From: Pieris napi
Taxonomy: Eukaryota; Arthropoda; Insecta; Lepidoptera; Pieridae
Assembly: GCF_905475465.1 (NCBI RefSeq)
Contig: NC_062259.1
Coordinates: forward strand, 11,666,501-11,730,500
DNA length: 64,000 nt
Direction of reading: 5' to 3'
Below the pieces are notes generated by a model that saw only the letters and a list, made by a program, of their open reading frames with translations, did not search any database and was not told the origin of the DNA. Shown here in pieces: positions 10,215-23,600 of this stretch. How positions within the stretch are numbered: position 1 is the first letter of the stretch; each line of letters starts with the position of its first letter. The translations under genes and the position numbers were made by a program.

Positions 10215-12539
10215 AAATCCTCTTTATTTAGAAAACTAAAATAGTATTTTACCCTCCGGAAATTGACAAACAAAAATCTGACATAGCATACTTTATCAGT
10301 GTCGGAGAAACTATTTCCATGCGTCAATTACTACAGAAAATGCTATAAGATGGCCGCCAGAGAGCTGTCATCAATCTCAGTAAATTGAGTACTAAAATAT
10401 TTTTCAAAAATAAACCACAGAAGTATTACTTAAGTTTTGTTAAATAAACTTTAATAGCTTAACATAAAATTATACGGAAAAATACATAGAGAAACTTAGA
10501 TATTAATTCAACATAATATTTATTAAACAAGTATTACAAGAGGAATCAAGAATTAAGGAATTAAGATTCAGGATGATCTAACAAATGTCAGTGTGATTAC
10601 TTATCGTATAATAATCGTACCATAATAATTTTGATTACAAACTATATAAATAACCGATTCCGTTGCAGAGGTGCATTAAGCATTCTGGTTGCAATGCGCT
10701 AAAGTCATGTTTACTTTTCACGAAAGAATTTAAAATTGTATGAAACCATGTATTTTATAAGATTATGGACACAAATCTTGGCAACTTCATAAAAACGTTA
10801 ATTATTACTTTTGTTAGCTTATTATAATTACTATTACAGTTAGATTTTTTTTTATTAATATATGTTTAAGTCTTTAGACAGTTCATTTACCAAAGTGACT
10901 CGTAACATTCTAGTGTTCGTGATAAGTTTTTTGTATATAAATTTAAGTACATTACATATGTTGCTAATTCTACACTGCAGGGTTCCAATAACTTTTAGTG
11001 TATATTTTGTATGATATAGTAAAGAAACATCTTGACTTTCTTTATTGATTACTTATAAAGCCCTAAGCGGTTTAAAACCGGTATTAAACGGTAATAGCTG
11101 TAAGCGTATTAATAACAGAGCGGCTTATTAACAACTGCACGCTCTACAACTCTGTGAAACTGCCTATCGAAGTTTCCGAACCAATTCGACGAGGTTCCTT
11201 CAAGGAAAGAGATAACCGATTCAAAAAAGACACTGGAGATTTCTATATAAATATCACAACCATTTAAGTGAACTTTAAGTGAGTTTACAGACCAAATATA
11301 ATCTTTAATTCAATCGCTCTCATTTCCAATTATTAATTTGATGTGTAGGTTAGAGATTTTTTGTTTTATACTAAGTCAAATCGCATGTAACATGTGGTTC
11401 GCTGTACGTCGCGCGCGGTGTCCTTTAATAAATATTTACGTAGCTCATTTCATATTCACTGAGGACAGCTCGTATACTTCTCGGGATTAATTCTATGTAT
11501 GCATACTATATTATTCATATTGGAAATATGGTACGGTATTATTTATTATAGTAACTAGTTTCCGTAGAATGCGAAGTGGGATCTCTGAGTGTGGTAGACA
11601 CTCGAGATTTTTTTTTAAGTTGGCTAGATTGTAATGCTCCTTGATTTTTCAGTGAAAAGACAAATTATAAAAAAAAGTGCGTGCGTACAAAGTACACATG
11701 TCAGAAGTGAAGCTTCTTTAGCAAACTAATTACTAACTCTTGTTCATATTTATACTAATCTAAAACTTTAGATTACCGGGACTTAGAGGGAAAGGATAGT
11801 AGATATCTTAGCAATTAAATGAATTTAATTGTCATTAAAATATTAGAAGCGTCGGAAATTAATACACATTTTAATTTTTTTTTTAATTTATATATTTGAT
11901 AATAAAAACATGTGGCATTTTAAGTTACAATCCGTCATTTGAGATTTCAATAAATTATTTTGCATATTATATAACATACATTACATAAATTCTCTTTACA
12001 AAATTATAATTTGTAAAATACAATTTCTATAAGGTAATTCACCCTTCTCACTGTCAATCAATCAGTCTCAATCGCTCTCTCCCTTATCTTCGACAAAAAC
12101 GCTGCATATCTTCGTGACGTTCCGTAAAAATTTTACCCTCATGCGCCTAAAGAAGTTTTACTTCAAAATTACATAGCAATGGTGGTCGCGGAGAGCAAAA
12201 TTCAATTGAGAGATAACATTACTATTTAGAGCCTACAGAAAATGTAGTATTTTTTACAAGTATATGTAAAATCTAAACACAAAAGTAAAACTAAATCGTT
12301 AACGAGCTAATGATTTAAAGGGGACCTATTTGTGCAAAAGGAGGAAATTCATTGTTCAAAGGGTCGAGCGTGGAACGACTGAAGCGAAAAACTGGTTTGC
12401 GTTATTAAATATGGTGGATATAATTGCTGATAATAAAAGGTTTATTAATTTGTGAACCCGATAACCTTCATTTAAATTCTAAGATGTTTTGATAATTCGG
12501 TATTTCGTAATCCTAGAGTTAATAATTTCACGAAATTAC
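10215..12539. other. No gene; LINE scrap at about 11080-11215
   Basis: AT-rich DNA. At about 11125-11210 (+) a short frame reads LYNSVKLPIEV and SFKER. This resembles the LINE ORF end WNPLPIEVFPNQFDLGTFMK seen on the minus strand at 17130-17450. Nothing else was recognised. Confidence 0.4.
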
Positions 12540-13011
12540 TAGAGGAAAGTGACCAAATATGGGATAGTATCCCTAATATGGAATACCCCTATTTCTCCCA
12601 AATGCAAACTCACATACTCATTAAACAATGATTTTCTGTCTCCTCTTACTCCCGTTTACGCGTACAAGTTGTCGCATGTCAGTTGAGCAAGAGCTTTCGT
12701 CATTGTGACAGTTTTTTGTTTTGTCGCTACCGCATAACTTTCTAAGGTATGTTAAAAATACGTATTTTTCGTAAAGAAAGTGCACACAGTATTGATTTTA
12801 TAGCTTTTAGAGACCGTTTAGACGTTCTTTTGTATGTTTTAGCGGTATTAGATGATATTACTTTCTTAAATATAAAAATCTGAATGTCATTTTGAAATCG
12901 TTGGAAAATCCAAATATGGACAGATCACAGTATCCAATTATGGACTATTCCATAATTGGTTCTCTGAAGTATCAGCTGACATGATGATTTTGTTAATTAT
13001 ATTTTTTTTAA

Positions 13012-13260
13012 ATGTTTTACCAAAATGGCGGGCGTCAACTCAAAAACAAATCGAAAAGAATGGATTCAGAGCATATGGCGGAAGTAATAAAATTAGTAAG
13101 AGAGAAACAAATGGGTTATTTAAAAGCTGGAAAATACTTTGATGTGTCAAGATCTACTTTGTTTTCATTATGTCAGAAAAACGAATTTTCTCCAGAACAA
13201 GCCGCAGCTACTACACTGGGAAAGAAAACTGTCGTGTTGGCAAAAAAAAAAAAGAAGTAA
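13012..13260 (+). pseudogene. Pogo-type transposase N-terminal fragment (psq-type HTH)
   Basis: An 82-codon frame from ATG 13012 holds a helix-turn-helix of the pipsqueak/CENP-B type: MAEVIKLVREKQMGYLKAG, then YFDVSRSTLFS. Next comes TLGKKTVVL, where family members usually continue into the DDE domain. Here the frame ends in a poly-Lys run over an A-tract at about 13241-13256, just before the stop. DNA binding may be retained; catalysis is not. Confidence 0.8.
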
Positions 13261-13320
13261 GAATGAGAAAATATCAAAAGGAAAAAACCAAAAGAGAAGA
13301 CTAAGCCTAATTCAGATAAT

Positions 13321-13653
13321 GAGGAGGTGATGCTATTTGATACTGACAGTGAACCCGATGCCTTGATTGGATATACAGCTCCAGAATCTGAAGATTCGGA
13401 GTGTATTTTCTGTGGTGTGCTGTTTTCGAATGATACTCATGGGGAAACATGGATCAAGTATCTTATGTGTGGACTCTGGGCATGTAATGATTGCGCTGTG
13501 CCAGAGTTTGATACCTGGATTTGTGACTTTTGTAAAAAAATTGTGTACCTTTCTATATTTTTACCAAGTTTCCAAAGAGTCTCGTGTATTTTAAGGTTAA
13601 TTTTTGATAGTGTTTATAGTATTCCATATTTGGGGTACCTATTCCATATTTAG
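13321..13653 (+). pseudogene. Pogo-type transposase C-terminal zinc-finger fragment
   Basis: The frame shows CIFCGVLFSNDTHGETWIKY, then CGLWACNDCAVPE and WICDFCK. This Cys/His-rich finger closes many insect pogo-like transposases. The acidic DTDSEPD stretch precedes it. It is out of frame with the N-terminal fragment at 13012. Confidence 0.75.
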
Positions 13654-13989
13654 ATACCTAAATCTTTATTTAGTTTCTTAAATTTTTTCTTACCTTAAAC
13701 TAATCAATAAAACCTAAACTTATTACAAACTAAAGTGCAAATATATGATTGTTAATAATTACCACAAAAAGTTTTTTATTTATAACACTTGTGGAAATTA
13801 TGCCTAAAAATCAAAATGGTATTCCATATTTGGTCACTCTCCTCTAATTGATGCCCCCTCGAACTTCGTTTCTCCTTAATGTGATTTTACTTAGCCTACC
13901 TTTTTAATAAAACATGGAACATTTTTCTATGCTATCGGAAGATTCCGGAAGGAATGAAAACTTTTATGTTTTTCTTTGAATATTTCTCT

Positions 13990-14301
13990 ATATAAACCTC
14001 AGAGTCATACGTTTTTAATTAACGAATAAAAAGTAGGGGTTGATCGTAGAGGGGTGAAAATTAAGGGTTGTATTTATTGTATTCTGTATCATAAAAACAT
14101 AAAAACAAAAAATAGTATCTAAAAAATAAAAATACAATTTAGGGGTTGACCACCCTTAACGTTGAGGGGGATGAAAAAAATATGTTATCCGATTCGCAGA
14201 CCTAAAGGATATGCATACAAGATTTAACGAAAATCGGTTGATCCATTTCGGAGCAGTTTAATTACAAACACTGTAAAACGAGAATCGTATTTATTAGATT
14301 G
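13990..14301 (+). repeat. Dispersed repeat family B, copy 2
   Basis: It shares the blocks taggggttgatcgtagaggg, aagggttgtat, gaaaatcggttgatccattt and gagcagtttaattacaaaca with the copy at 7032. The 5' tagctgacccg start is not recognisable here. It lies about 150 bp after the pogo-like element. Confidence 0.75.
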
Positions 14302-15621
14302 AACGTGTCGTCGTCTACTCTATTTTTATATTTCAATTTCTTTAAAGCACAAATAATTCAAATACACAATTGTTAACAATGTAGAAATGTCTGCGACGAG
14401 ATTTATTGAGAAAAATATTCTAGCATTTTATTTCCAAACGAATGACGTCACAAGGTTTTGTATTGCCTTTTCGACACATATTCCGAAGGCGTCTCTGTAA
14501 AAGCAAAATGCATCGGAACGTGTCCCGAAAGACAAGTATGTTGCAGTTATTTCCCTTGATATAGTCTTGCCATAAATACGGAAACAAAGAAAAAACAATC
14601 TTTAAAATACGCGACATGCTTTCGGACAGGATTTCGTCTAATTATTTCCCTTACTTAACCACCTTTTTCGTACGAACACTACGTGGACGGCCAAATCTTT
14701 GTCTGTCATAGAGTAGGTCTCATTATACCTATTAGTAGCCCGGTACACAAACATTTTGGATATACCAAGCGTATGAAGAGATTTAATATCGCAATCTACA
14801 AAGTATTGCGCCAATTTAGGTGTGTGTGAAAATGTAAAATGTGTGGTATCTTATATATAACGGTGAAAATAGTTAATCTCTAAAGATCTGCAAATTAGTA
14901 GCAAACTGTAGAATTATAGATTGACAGGTCTGTAAAAAAATATAGTGGCGCTACATCCTCATAGATATCTGATCCGTGATCATTTTTTTCTAAGGCAAGT
15001 CACACCCCGTCCATCCTTGGTTTTCCTTCACCGTTCGAGCGAGTGTTAAAAGTGCATATAGACAGAAAGCCCATTGAAAGCACAGCCGAGAAACGAACCT
15101 ACGACCTCAGGGATGAGCGTCACACTTTACGCAGTAAAATCAACACAGCTCTACCGTAAGATTGATATTTGAATATAAATGTTTATATTTTAATAAATAT
15201 ATGCACAATCAACACTCTCTCGTGAAACAATGACATCATGAGGGAACTTACATTTCGACGGCGTGTGCTGAAAGCCAACTTGCCTATTACGAAAAGATGA
15301 CCACAAAACTAATACAGAAATATTCAGCGAACTATGTATGGTGCTTACAACTTTACGGTTACCTATACAACAAAGCAGCCATGTATGAAATAATGTTCGG
15401 TCTTATAAAGATTTATACTTTGGGTAAGAATTTTAGGAATATTGAAAAATAAAGGCAAATTATTAAACCTTTTGTTCTTTTGTATTTGAATCTATAATTA
15501 TAATTGTAAACTAATGTATTTACAACAACGCTTAAAGACGTAAAGATTAAATGAAAAACAAAACAAATAATGAAACTATACGGAGATAATAAACATTATA
15601 TTTTATCGTATGTAACAAATA
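14302..15621. other. No gene apart from a SINE copy
   Basis: It contains the degenerate SINE at 14942-15154. The remainder is AT-rich with no supported coding frame. Confidence 0.4.
14942..15154 (-). repeat. tRNA-derived SINE, diverged copy
   Basis: Minus-strand copy of the family described at 45379. The tagtggcgctac tail end, the caccgttcgagcgagtgtt core and gaacctacgacctcagggat are present. The tRNA-like head is degraded. Confidence 0.75.
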
Positions 15622-16110
15622 AGCTCAAAATAACTTTATTCATATAGCTAACAGTACACTAATGAACGTCAACTGAAAAGATTTCAAATTGATTCTCAAT
15701 TTACATTTACTACCAGTTCGCAAATCAAAGGCGTAGAGCGGGCAAGAAACTCTCCGCCACTCTTTTTAAATCGCCAAGTTTTGAGTCATGCAAATTGTCA
15801 TAAATTATTGGACTGAATTTTAAACCAAATCAATCCCAAAGATAAGGATAATTTAAATAATCGTCAAATTTATAAAAAGCTTTATTGATTAATTTACGTT
15901 TAACGAGAGTTTTGAATTTATTCAGTGATAATTCTCTAATGTCGCTTGGGAGTTTGTTGTAAAAACGAATACAATGTCCATATGAGGAGTGTTTTGTCTT
16001 CTGGATGTTTCGAGTTTATTCTGGTGAAAGTCAGCATTTGTTTTAAAATCATTTATATTTTTGACGTGATAACGTCTTTAAAATCGTTTTAGTCGGGTGA
16101 CATGTTCAGA
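15622..16110 (-). repeat. CR1-like LINE 3' end with ORF remnant, copy 2
   Basis: Read on the minus strand it encodes NKLPSDIRELSLNKFKTLVK followed by RKLINKAFYKFDDYLN and a stop, close to the C-terminal end of CR1/Zenon-type reverse transcriptases. A 3' UTR with gcgaactggtagtaaat-like text and the tail tgaataaagttattttgagc follows. This is the best preserved of three copies here (also 9070 and 20800). Confidence 0.8.
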
Positions 16111-17129
16111 AGCTTGTGTCACACCAAAACCTCACGAGCGCGATCGCAGGTATAACGAGAGAGAGACGGACCGATCTCCCGTCTCATCTCGAGCGCTGCC
16201 AGTCATTCCGTGAATGTATGAAGAAAAATGTATATCATAGTCGAATAAGTAAACTTGTCATTTTACACCCGAAATTTATCATCAAAAGTGTGAATAAAAC
16301 GATAGATGTAATTTAAAATTTGAAAAAATTGTTATCTTCATTAATTCCTTACTTTCCAAAAACTTATATCACCAATAAGACGTTATCACGTAAACATCTC
16401 GATCGTAAACCTACTTTACAAACAACCAATATTTTTTGTACATACACCAAGGCTTCAAGAATATATTGACCAGATAGTGTCATAATAATAATAATAATAA
16501 AGCCTTTATAGTTGTTAACAAGTTTTACACAGAGTAGTTTCGTGTGCCAAAAAAGTGTCATAATATCTTATTATTTAAAATTAACTACTGAAATAATTTA
16601 TTTTACCTTTAGAAAGCTACATTACTCCTGAGTAACATATATATTTCCAACATATTTGTATGTCCAGCCGTGCGAAGTCGGGAAAGGCCGCCAGTAATAA
16701 TATTTGCAGTGACAAAACAAATATTACAGTTATATTCTGACGCAACTGAAATTTTCAAAACCTTAATCATTACAAACGCGTTATATTGTACTTAACAATA
16801 TTAAAACCAATTTATGTGTCATCAAAACTTGACGATGATTGATTGTACGTTGAAAATGCAAATTTCCGTTATAATTCGGTTACGCGACCGCATAACTTTA
16901 AAGTCAAAATAACATACAACATTTTGTTAATCACAGACATTTGCAATCTAATAATTTTATTTATCTTGAAATAAATATGAATTTCTTGCAATAGTTACTG
17001 CTAGTATATTTTTAAGCTATTGCATAGATTTTATCGCGGGCTTTGAGCGCGGCGACCGAATCAAGAAATTCCGTGTCACCTATATGAATAAATGATTTTG
17101 AATTTAAATTAAAACCAATTTGTGAGTCA
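16111..17129. other. No gene; short (ATA)n microsatellite
   Basis: A run of ATA repeats lies at about 16483-16500. A LINE-like tail, cacctatatgaataaatg, is at about 17078-17100. No coding evidence was found. Confidence 0.4.
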
Positions 17130-17450
17130 TCAAACCTCTTAAACGGGCTGAAACCAACGGGCAGCGGGCTCCCCTGATGTTAAAAATGCCGCCCATAGAC
17201 GAGAGGGCTCGCAAGAGCGTTTACAGCCTTTAAAGAATTGGCACGCTCTTTTCATGAAGGTCCCTAAGTCGAATTGGTTCGGAAATACTTCAATAGGCAG
17301 CGGGTTCCACATAGTGGTGGTGCGCTGCATAAAGTATCTTAAAAAACGCTCAGTTGTAGAAATCGTGATACGGGTGGAATTTCGTAAAATTCGATGAAAA
17401 TAACATATAAATAATAGCAGCATTCCTATATTGTTGATTTCAACTATCGA
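17130..17450 (-). repeat. LINE ORF C-terminal remnant
   Basis: The minus strand reads TTERFLRYFMQRTTTMWNPL, PIEVFPNQFDLGTFMKRACQ and CEPSRLW, the usual end of a common lepidopteran non-LTR ORF (W-N-x-L-P...F-D-L-x-x-F-K). Related scraps are at about 11125 (+), 20690 (+) and 33385 (+). Confidence 0.65.
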
Positions 17451-17539
17451 CCCCACAATCCACCTCGATCAAAACACTTTGATTCTATTGAGTTCCAAAA
17501 GTTATTTTTATTTACATTTAAAGACATAAACTTTTTCAG

Positions 17540-17664
17540 CTCCGGCCTCTGACTATGCTCAATCTGCGCCATCTACGTCGAGGGAAGTCGATGATCCCGG
17601 GGAAATTATTCGGCCTACAACATTGGATCTCCCACAACCAAAGAAGGATAGCAAGCGAACCCAA
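17540..17664 (+). CDS. NOS1AP: NOS1AP-like exon, linker region
   Basis: The acceptor is ctttttcag (to 17539) and the donor is CAA|gtaagt. The first codon is split (needs one base from the previous exon), and 41 codons follow: PASDYAQSAPSTSREVDDPG ... QPKKDSKRTQ. It is low-complexity and Ser/Pro-rich, expected between the PTB domain and coiled coil. It ends in phase 0, matching the next exon. Confidence 0.75.
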
Positions 17665-20600
17665 GTAAGTACTCTAATTACTATTAGCCAAAGACCTTAA
17701 TATATCCACACATAAAATACTATTTTTGGACATAGGCTTCCCAGGCGTCGAAGCTCTTGAAGTCAGAACAAATCTTATAAATATACTGATAGATATTAAA
17801 AAAAAACTAAAGAAATCTATAAATTATATAATGACGTTCATATGTATGTGCCTTATATGAATAAGAAATAATCATTGTGTTGAGTTAAACGAAAAAAATG
17901 TAATCTTCCATATTGAAAATTGTATCGTTTTGTGAAATTTACAATGTGGTATTTCGGGTACTTCCGATTCCACTAGTCAGGTAAGAACATTGGCTAAAAT
18001 ATAATTAAGCGACCGAAAAAGTTATAAATTAAAAACTCAAATAACTGACTAGATTGAAAACACACAGTGCCAGGAATTTTTGCGACAACAATTTAAAAGG
18101 AAATACATTTTATCATTTAGAGTTCCTGAAAATACCAAACGAGTTGCGAAATTTTGAGCACGGTTAACTGACTTCCAAAAACCAAACCGGGTTATCAACT
18201 CCTATTTATTGTGAAGTTCAAACATAGCTCCATCGTCCGTGAAATGATATATATTTCCAGCTGATTTCAGATGGATAGTTTTCGGGATATTAAATAAAAT
18301 GCTCTATGAAAAATATTAAATTTTTCGTTCATTTGGGAGTTCACTTTATTCATTCGAGTACACTATAACAACAGTAAGTCCATGTCTTTTAAGTTTTACA
18401 CTTGTACTGTGAGTGAAGGCCTCCTTCAGATTCTTCCATTTGTCCCTATTCGTTGCGACAATTTACCAGTTTTTTCCCGCTATCTCTTTTATTTCATCTT
18501 CCCAAGTCTTTGGTGGGCATCCTCTCTTTCTTTTTCCCACTGGGCCCTTCCAATTAAGGGTCCTTTTGACCCATCTGCCATCACAAATGCTTCCAATTTA
18601 ACCGGCCCATTTCCATTTTAGCCTTTTGTATATGTTACAACGTCTTTTATTTTTGCACGGCTTCGTATCACCTCGTTTTTTACTTTGTCTTTTAGTTTCA
18701 ATTGAAGAATCGAGCGCTCCATAGCCCTTTGGCATACTCCAATCTTTTTTATTGACGTCTTATTAAAAATCCAGGTTTGGCATCCATATGACAGTCATGG
18801 AAGTCAGCGACTACTTCCCTCCTATGTTTATATTTAAAGAGAAATTATTGTGCCGCACAGGTTTTGATACAATAATCACTTGTTATAATATACGTTACAT
18901 ATTATATGTAATGTTATATGTAAGGTTCTATATCGCTCAATTGTGATTAATGAAACAACGTCAAATGACGCTGTTAACCAATTATAATCATCAATGGATT
19001 CAAACCTTCCGGATCTTGCACCTTCTGATTATGCTGCTTCTGTCATTATCACTTGATTAACCACAATCATACTGATGCAATTATATGCTGTCAAATTTGT
19101 CAATGGTAAGATATCCTTAGTTGCTCCCCTCACACTAGGTCTGGATATCCAAAGTTACTCCCCTCACACTATAAAATCAATTTTTGTTTACTTTTGTGTT
19201 TTTTTTTGTAATGTTTGTTTTGTTTGATAAGTGTTTTGATTGATATTTGTATGATCTCTACATGTATGTCTTGTTTGCCTTTAAGTGCTTGTCACATTAA
19301 AAATTATATTGTGTGTTTGTTTTTACCAATGTCTCAGTGTGCCGAGCGTTGGCAAGCTTTTTATCATTAAAAAAAGATATTACGTATTGTAAAGGCTATG
19401 GGACTTACTCCGAATGTACCAGAACACCTTTACTAATTGATTAAGAAAGCTGTTGCCAAGAGGTGGCACTTAGAACGTAACAGGAAAGACAAGGCCTGTA
19501 AATTCAGGCTTATACTTGTTGAATCTAGAAGCCACAGACTTGCCCGTTATTATAAGACTTATAGCGTAGTTCCTAACTGGAAGTACGAATCCAGCACAGC
19601 ATCTGCTTTAGTTGCCTACGTATGATAAAATTTTTGAATAAAGATATTCTTGTTCAAAAATGTACCACAGTAAAAGTAACTCATTTAGTGTAAAGTAGGT
19701 TTTAGATGTTAGGGAATGTATAAAGCGTTCACTATTCTCGATTGTTATATTTTCAAGAGCAGTGTTGGCCTAGTGGCTTCAGCGTACGACTCTCATACCT
19801 GAGGTCGTAGGTTCGATCCCCGGCTGTGCATCATCAGATTTAAAAAATGAACATGAAACAGATTCAGAAATCTGAGGCCTAATGAAGCGCCACTGATTTA
19901 TTTTATTTTTATTTTCTAGAATCAACATCTTGGGATCTCATGCAGTTTTCTTTGAAATTTATTTCGTTTTAACAAAAGAAATATTAATGAAGCGAGGTAA
20001 TAAAAGCTATATCAAAGACAACAATACAAAACATAAAAGGAATATTTTCTTTTTGTCAATACTAAATTAATTTAGCTTCAAGGCTTTCTCAATATAATTT
20101 GAACTTCTATTGAATTGCTATTAAGTTTCATTATTTGTTTGAATCCAAGTTCTCAAGAACTCAAAAGTATAAATTAATTTAGTTTCACATCGGTTTTGTT
20201 GTTGATTAGTACATTTTAGTACGTTATAGCTTATTCCCCGATGATATTAACGACGGAAATCCTGAGTATCTTATTTATTTTGTTAACAACTTTTTGCATT
20301 ATTTTTATATTCTCTTCTCTTTCGTAGCCATATATTGGACTCTCGGGACGTGTAATGTCTCTTTTGTCTTCATCTGTATTGGTGAAAGGGCAAATTGCTT
20401 TTGTCTAACTCAAAATTTGTAAGACGGTGAGAACCTTGTTGAAAATACCTGTCTAAATGACATTTATTGAAGAATACATAAAAAATTAAAAACTGAAGTA
20501 ATTTTCTAATAACACCCCTCTTAGACTTTTATACACACAGTTACACACAAATTCGTCTCTTTCTGACAATTTGCCTTCATAATGGTGCAATTATACCTAT

Positions 20601-23600
20601 ATTTTTATAATAGTTTCCTTAGTTTCTATTCAGGTGTTCTTAGGCGAAGTTCCGTCTAAGTTCCGTCCGTATCATCAAGTTGCCTGATGCGACTGGGCGC
20701 TTTTTAATGGATTTTTACTAAAACCTTGTGAAACTGCCAATTGAGGCATTTCTTAAGCCATTCGACAGCCTTAACGAAGAACTAATCTAACCAGGGTCCA
20801 GAAAATAAACCACTCCTCTATGGAAATTGTATTTGTTCTTACAACCAACTCCCAAGCGAAATTAGAGACTTATGACTGAATAAATTTAAAACTCTCGTTA
20901 GACGTAAATTCATCAATAAAGCTTTTTTATAAATTTGACGATAATTGAAATTATCCTAATCTTTGGGATTGATTTGCATTCAAATTCAGTTCAATAATGG
21001 CTGCTTTGCCTTACAAACAATTTGTATGTCTCAAAACTTGGCGAATAAACAGAGTGGTGGAGAGTTTTTGGCCAGCCCTGCGATTCTGTAACTCACTTTT
21101 CGAACTCACACAGCGGTTTTCGCATCGGCCGCGGCGGTCGCTCTCAAATATATGTTATCCTTGCTCGCCCTACGCCCTTGACTTGCGAACTGGTAGTAAA
21201 TGTAAATTGAGAATCAATTTAACATATTTTCTGTTGACGTTTTGTACGTTCTCGTTAAGTGTACTTAGTTACCTATATGAATAAAGTTATTTTGAGTTTG
21301 AAGAGAAACTAATCGTATCCCTATAGGCTGACGTCACTTCCTCTTCCCGACGTTGAAGTCCATGGGCGAGGTTCAGTATTAAAATATTAGGAACCCACAT
21401 ATTCCTTAAATGTACGATAAATTCGTAAATTCTTTTTAATATATAACTTCGAATGATTTCTCACAATTGGATATTAATATTTTCAAGATCAGATTATCTC
21501 GGAGTTTCTCAGCTCACCGCACTTTAATAGGTATTATGTAGAAAATGTATTAGTATTACTGAGAATTTCAAATACGCCCACGCTTAATAAATAATATGGT
21601 AAATTTAACTTGTAATACGAAAATAGTTTTATAGACCATAGTTGATATAATTTGCAAAGCAGTAGTCAAGTGTCGAAAGTCATGATTTCATCCCGCATAT
21701 ATGCAAGCTTCTGTCTGTCTTCTATCCAAATTCTACAACAAAGATATATTAAATACTAGTTAAAGATCATTGCGATTAAGGGAAATAAAATAAAAATAAA
21801 ATAAAATATGTTTATTATGGAACATAAGATACATGTATCACTTATTCCACGTCATTAAATTTGAATTTGTCGAATTTGGACAATACAGAACGACTGGATT
21901 AATTTAAATTATTATTAATTGATACAATTATAAAAGCCTTTCTGTGTGCCCTTTTCTGCAAAAGCCTACTCCCGCTATTTGTGTCTGCACTGTGCCACTA
22001 TATGCCACTCTATGAACCTGCTGTTTCCTTAAACAGGTCTATCCAACTTCTAAATTGTCTTACTCTTTTGCGTCTATGTACAATAAAACCCAGTTTGATA
22101 CTTTGTGGCTCCACGCCTCGCCCATTTTCACTTAAGTTTATTTATTTTTATTGTGACATGTGCTACCTTAGTTATTCGTATTAATTTTTAACTATTCTTC
22201 TCTTCACTATCATATTACATCGTTCCATCGATCTTTGACACATTAATTACATGTGTAGTTTTGTTGTCAGTTTGTCAACTTTGAGAACATATGTTAGTAC
22301 AGGTACACAAATATTAAAAAGCTTCCTATTAATTACCATGCTCGTTTTTTTATTTTTCCAAGCACCCGAAAGCTCTTCCAAGCTTTTTCTAATCTTGTGT
22401 CAATTTCTATTATTCTTGCATCGGTAATAGAAATAGGCAAATAAAATCAGGTCGTCTGCAAACTTCAAGTGGGTCAATCTATTATTATTTATTATTAAAC
22501 CGTATTTGTCCCAACTTATCTACTTGAATTAACTGGAAACATCCAGAACCTCCAAAAACAGTTTGGGAGACGGAGGTCTCATTCTCTCCCAGTCTCATTC
22601 TTCGTCCAATATGTATAGTCCCACCAAATTTTTCCTCTATTTTATTTTTTTATATATATTTTTATTTTATTTTATAATTATATACCTATATGCTGGCATG
22701 ACACCTAAAGACATTATGTACCTCTTTATACAAACAAAAAACTTTCGAACCGAAAAACTCTTTTGAAATAGGAAATAATAATTGATATCATCATAGCAAT
22801 TCTCCATCACAAATTGATTATAGTATTAAATACTTTTAACCTCGAATCTAAAGTACATTCTGATTAAGATACTCATATCGTATACGTCAAAATCGGGAGA
22901 GCCAACTTCAAATATTATATGTATGATTTATTATTACACTTCTCGAATTCGACGTGGGAGATCGTTATTACAATTCTATTCTCAGTTGTGATATTCATAT
23001 TATCTTGCCTAGTTAAAATTATTTATTGCTGGCCTGCTAGAAAGCTCAAATCTAGTATGGAAAAATAAACAATGCATTTAAAGCATTTTTATTGGGACAA
23101 TATTAGGACAAATACATGTTTTACTAATAATTGACTTACATATATATCATATGTATAACACAATTAGGTCAATGAACCCCATTTCAAGGTTAGACAAGAA
23201 ATGCTTGGGGACAAATTTTAAAGGAGTATGTGAGTTAATAATTTAATACAGAGAGATGATTTTCGGAGATAGTGGAGTCCAAAGAGAGTGGACGGACCAG
23301 ATTAAGCGTTTTTACAGTTAATCGACGAATACAATATATATTTACACCTGTACAAAATTCCGGTAATTCAAATAATTATAAAACAATTCTGAATTACGCA
23401 AAATGATGGAAAACAGTGCATGAGTTGATGGGTTGTTTATTTAAATCTTTCAATCGTTCTCTTTGTATTATATGATATTTATATCTTATATTATGAGTAA
23501 AGAACCGTATCATATTGAGTACACGCCGAACAACTGCGAGTACTATGAAAGTTCAAATAATAATTGCGATGCCGACCTCTATGCTGAATCACCATACGAT

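Larger units (their letters stand above)
12542..13844 (+). mobile_element. Pogo-like DNA transposon, internally deleted
   Basis: The terminal inverted repeats GAGGAAAGTGACCAAATATG (left, from 12542) and the reverse complement of ccatatttggtcactctcctc (right, to 13844) are flanked by TA dinucleotides at 12540-12541 and 13845-13846. The motif CCAAATATGG, or close variants, recurs inside both ends (about 12553, 12910, 13623, 13643, 13824), consistent with subterminal transposase sites. The two coding fragments inside correspond to the N- and C-terminal parts of a pogo-type transposase; the catalytic DDE part is missing. It is Tc1/mariner superfamily by duplication and HTH type. Confidence 0.88.

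Noticed and set aside
19780..19830. tRNA gene suggested by A-box and B-box text
   Set aside because: It is the tRNA-derived head of a SINE repeated across the window and does not fold as a complete tRNA.
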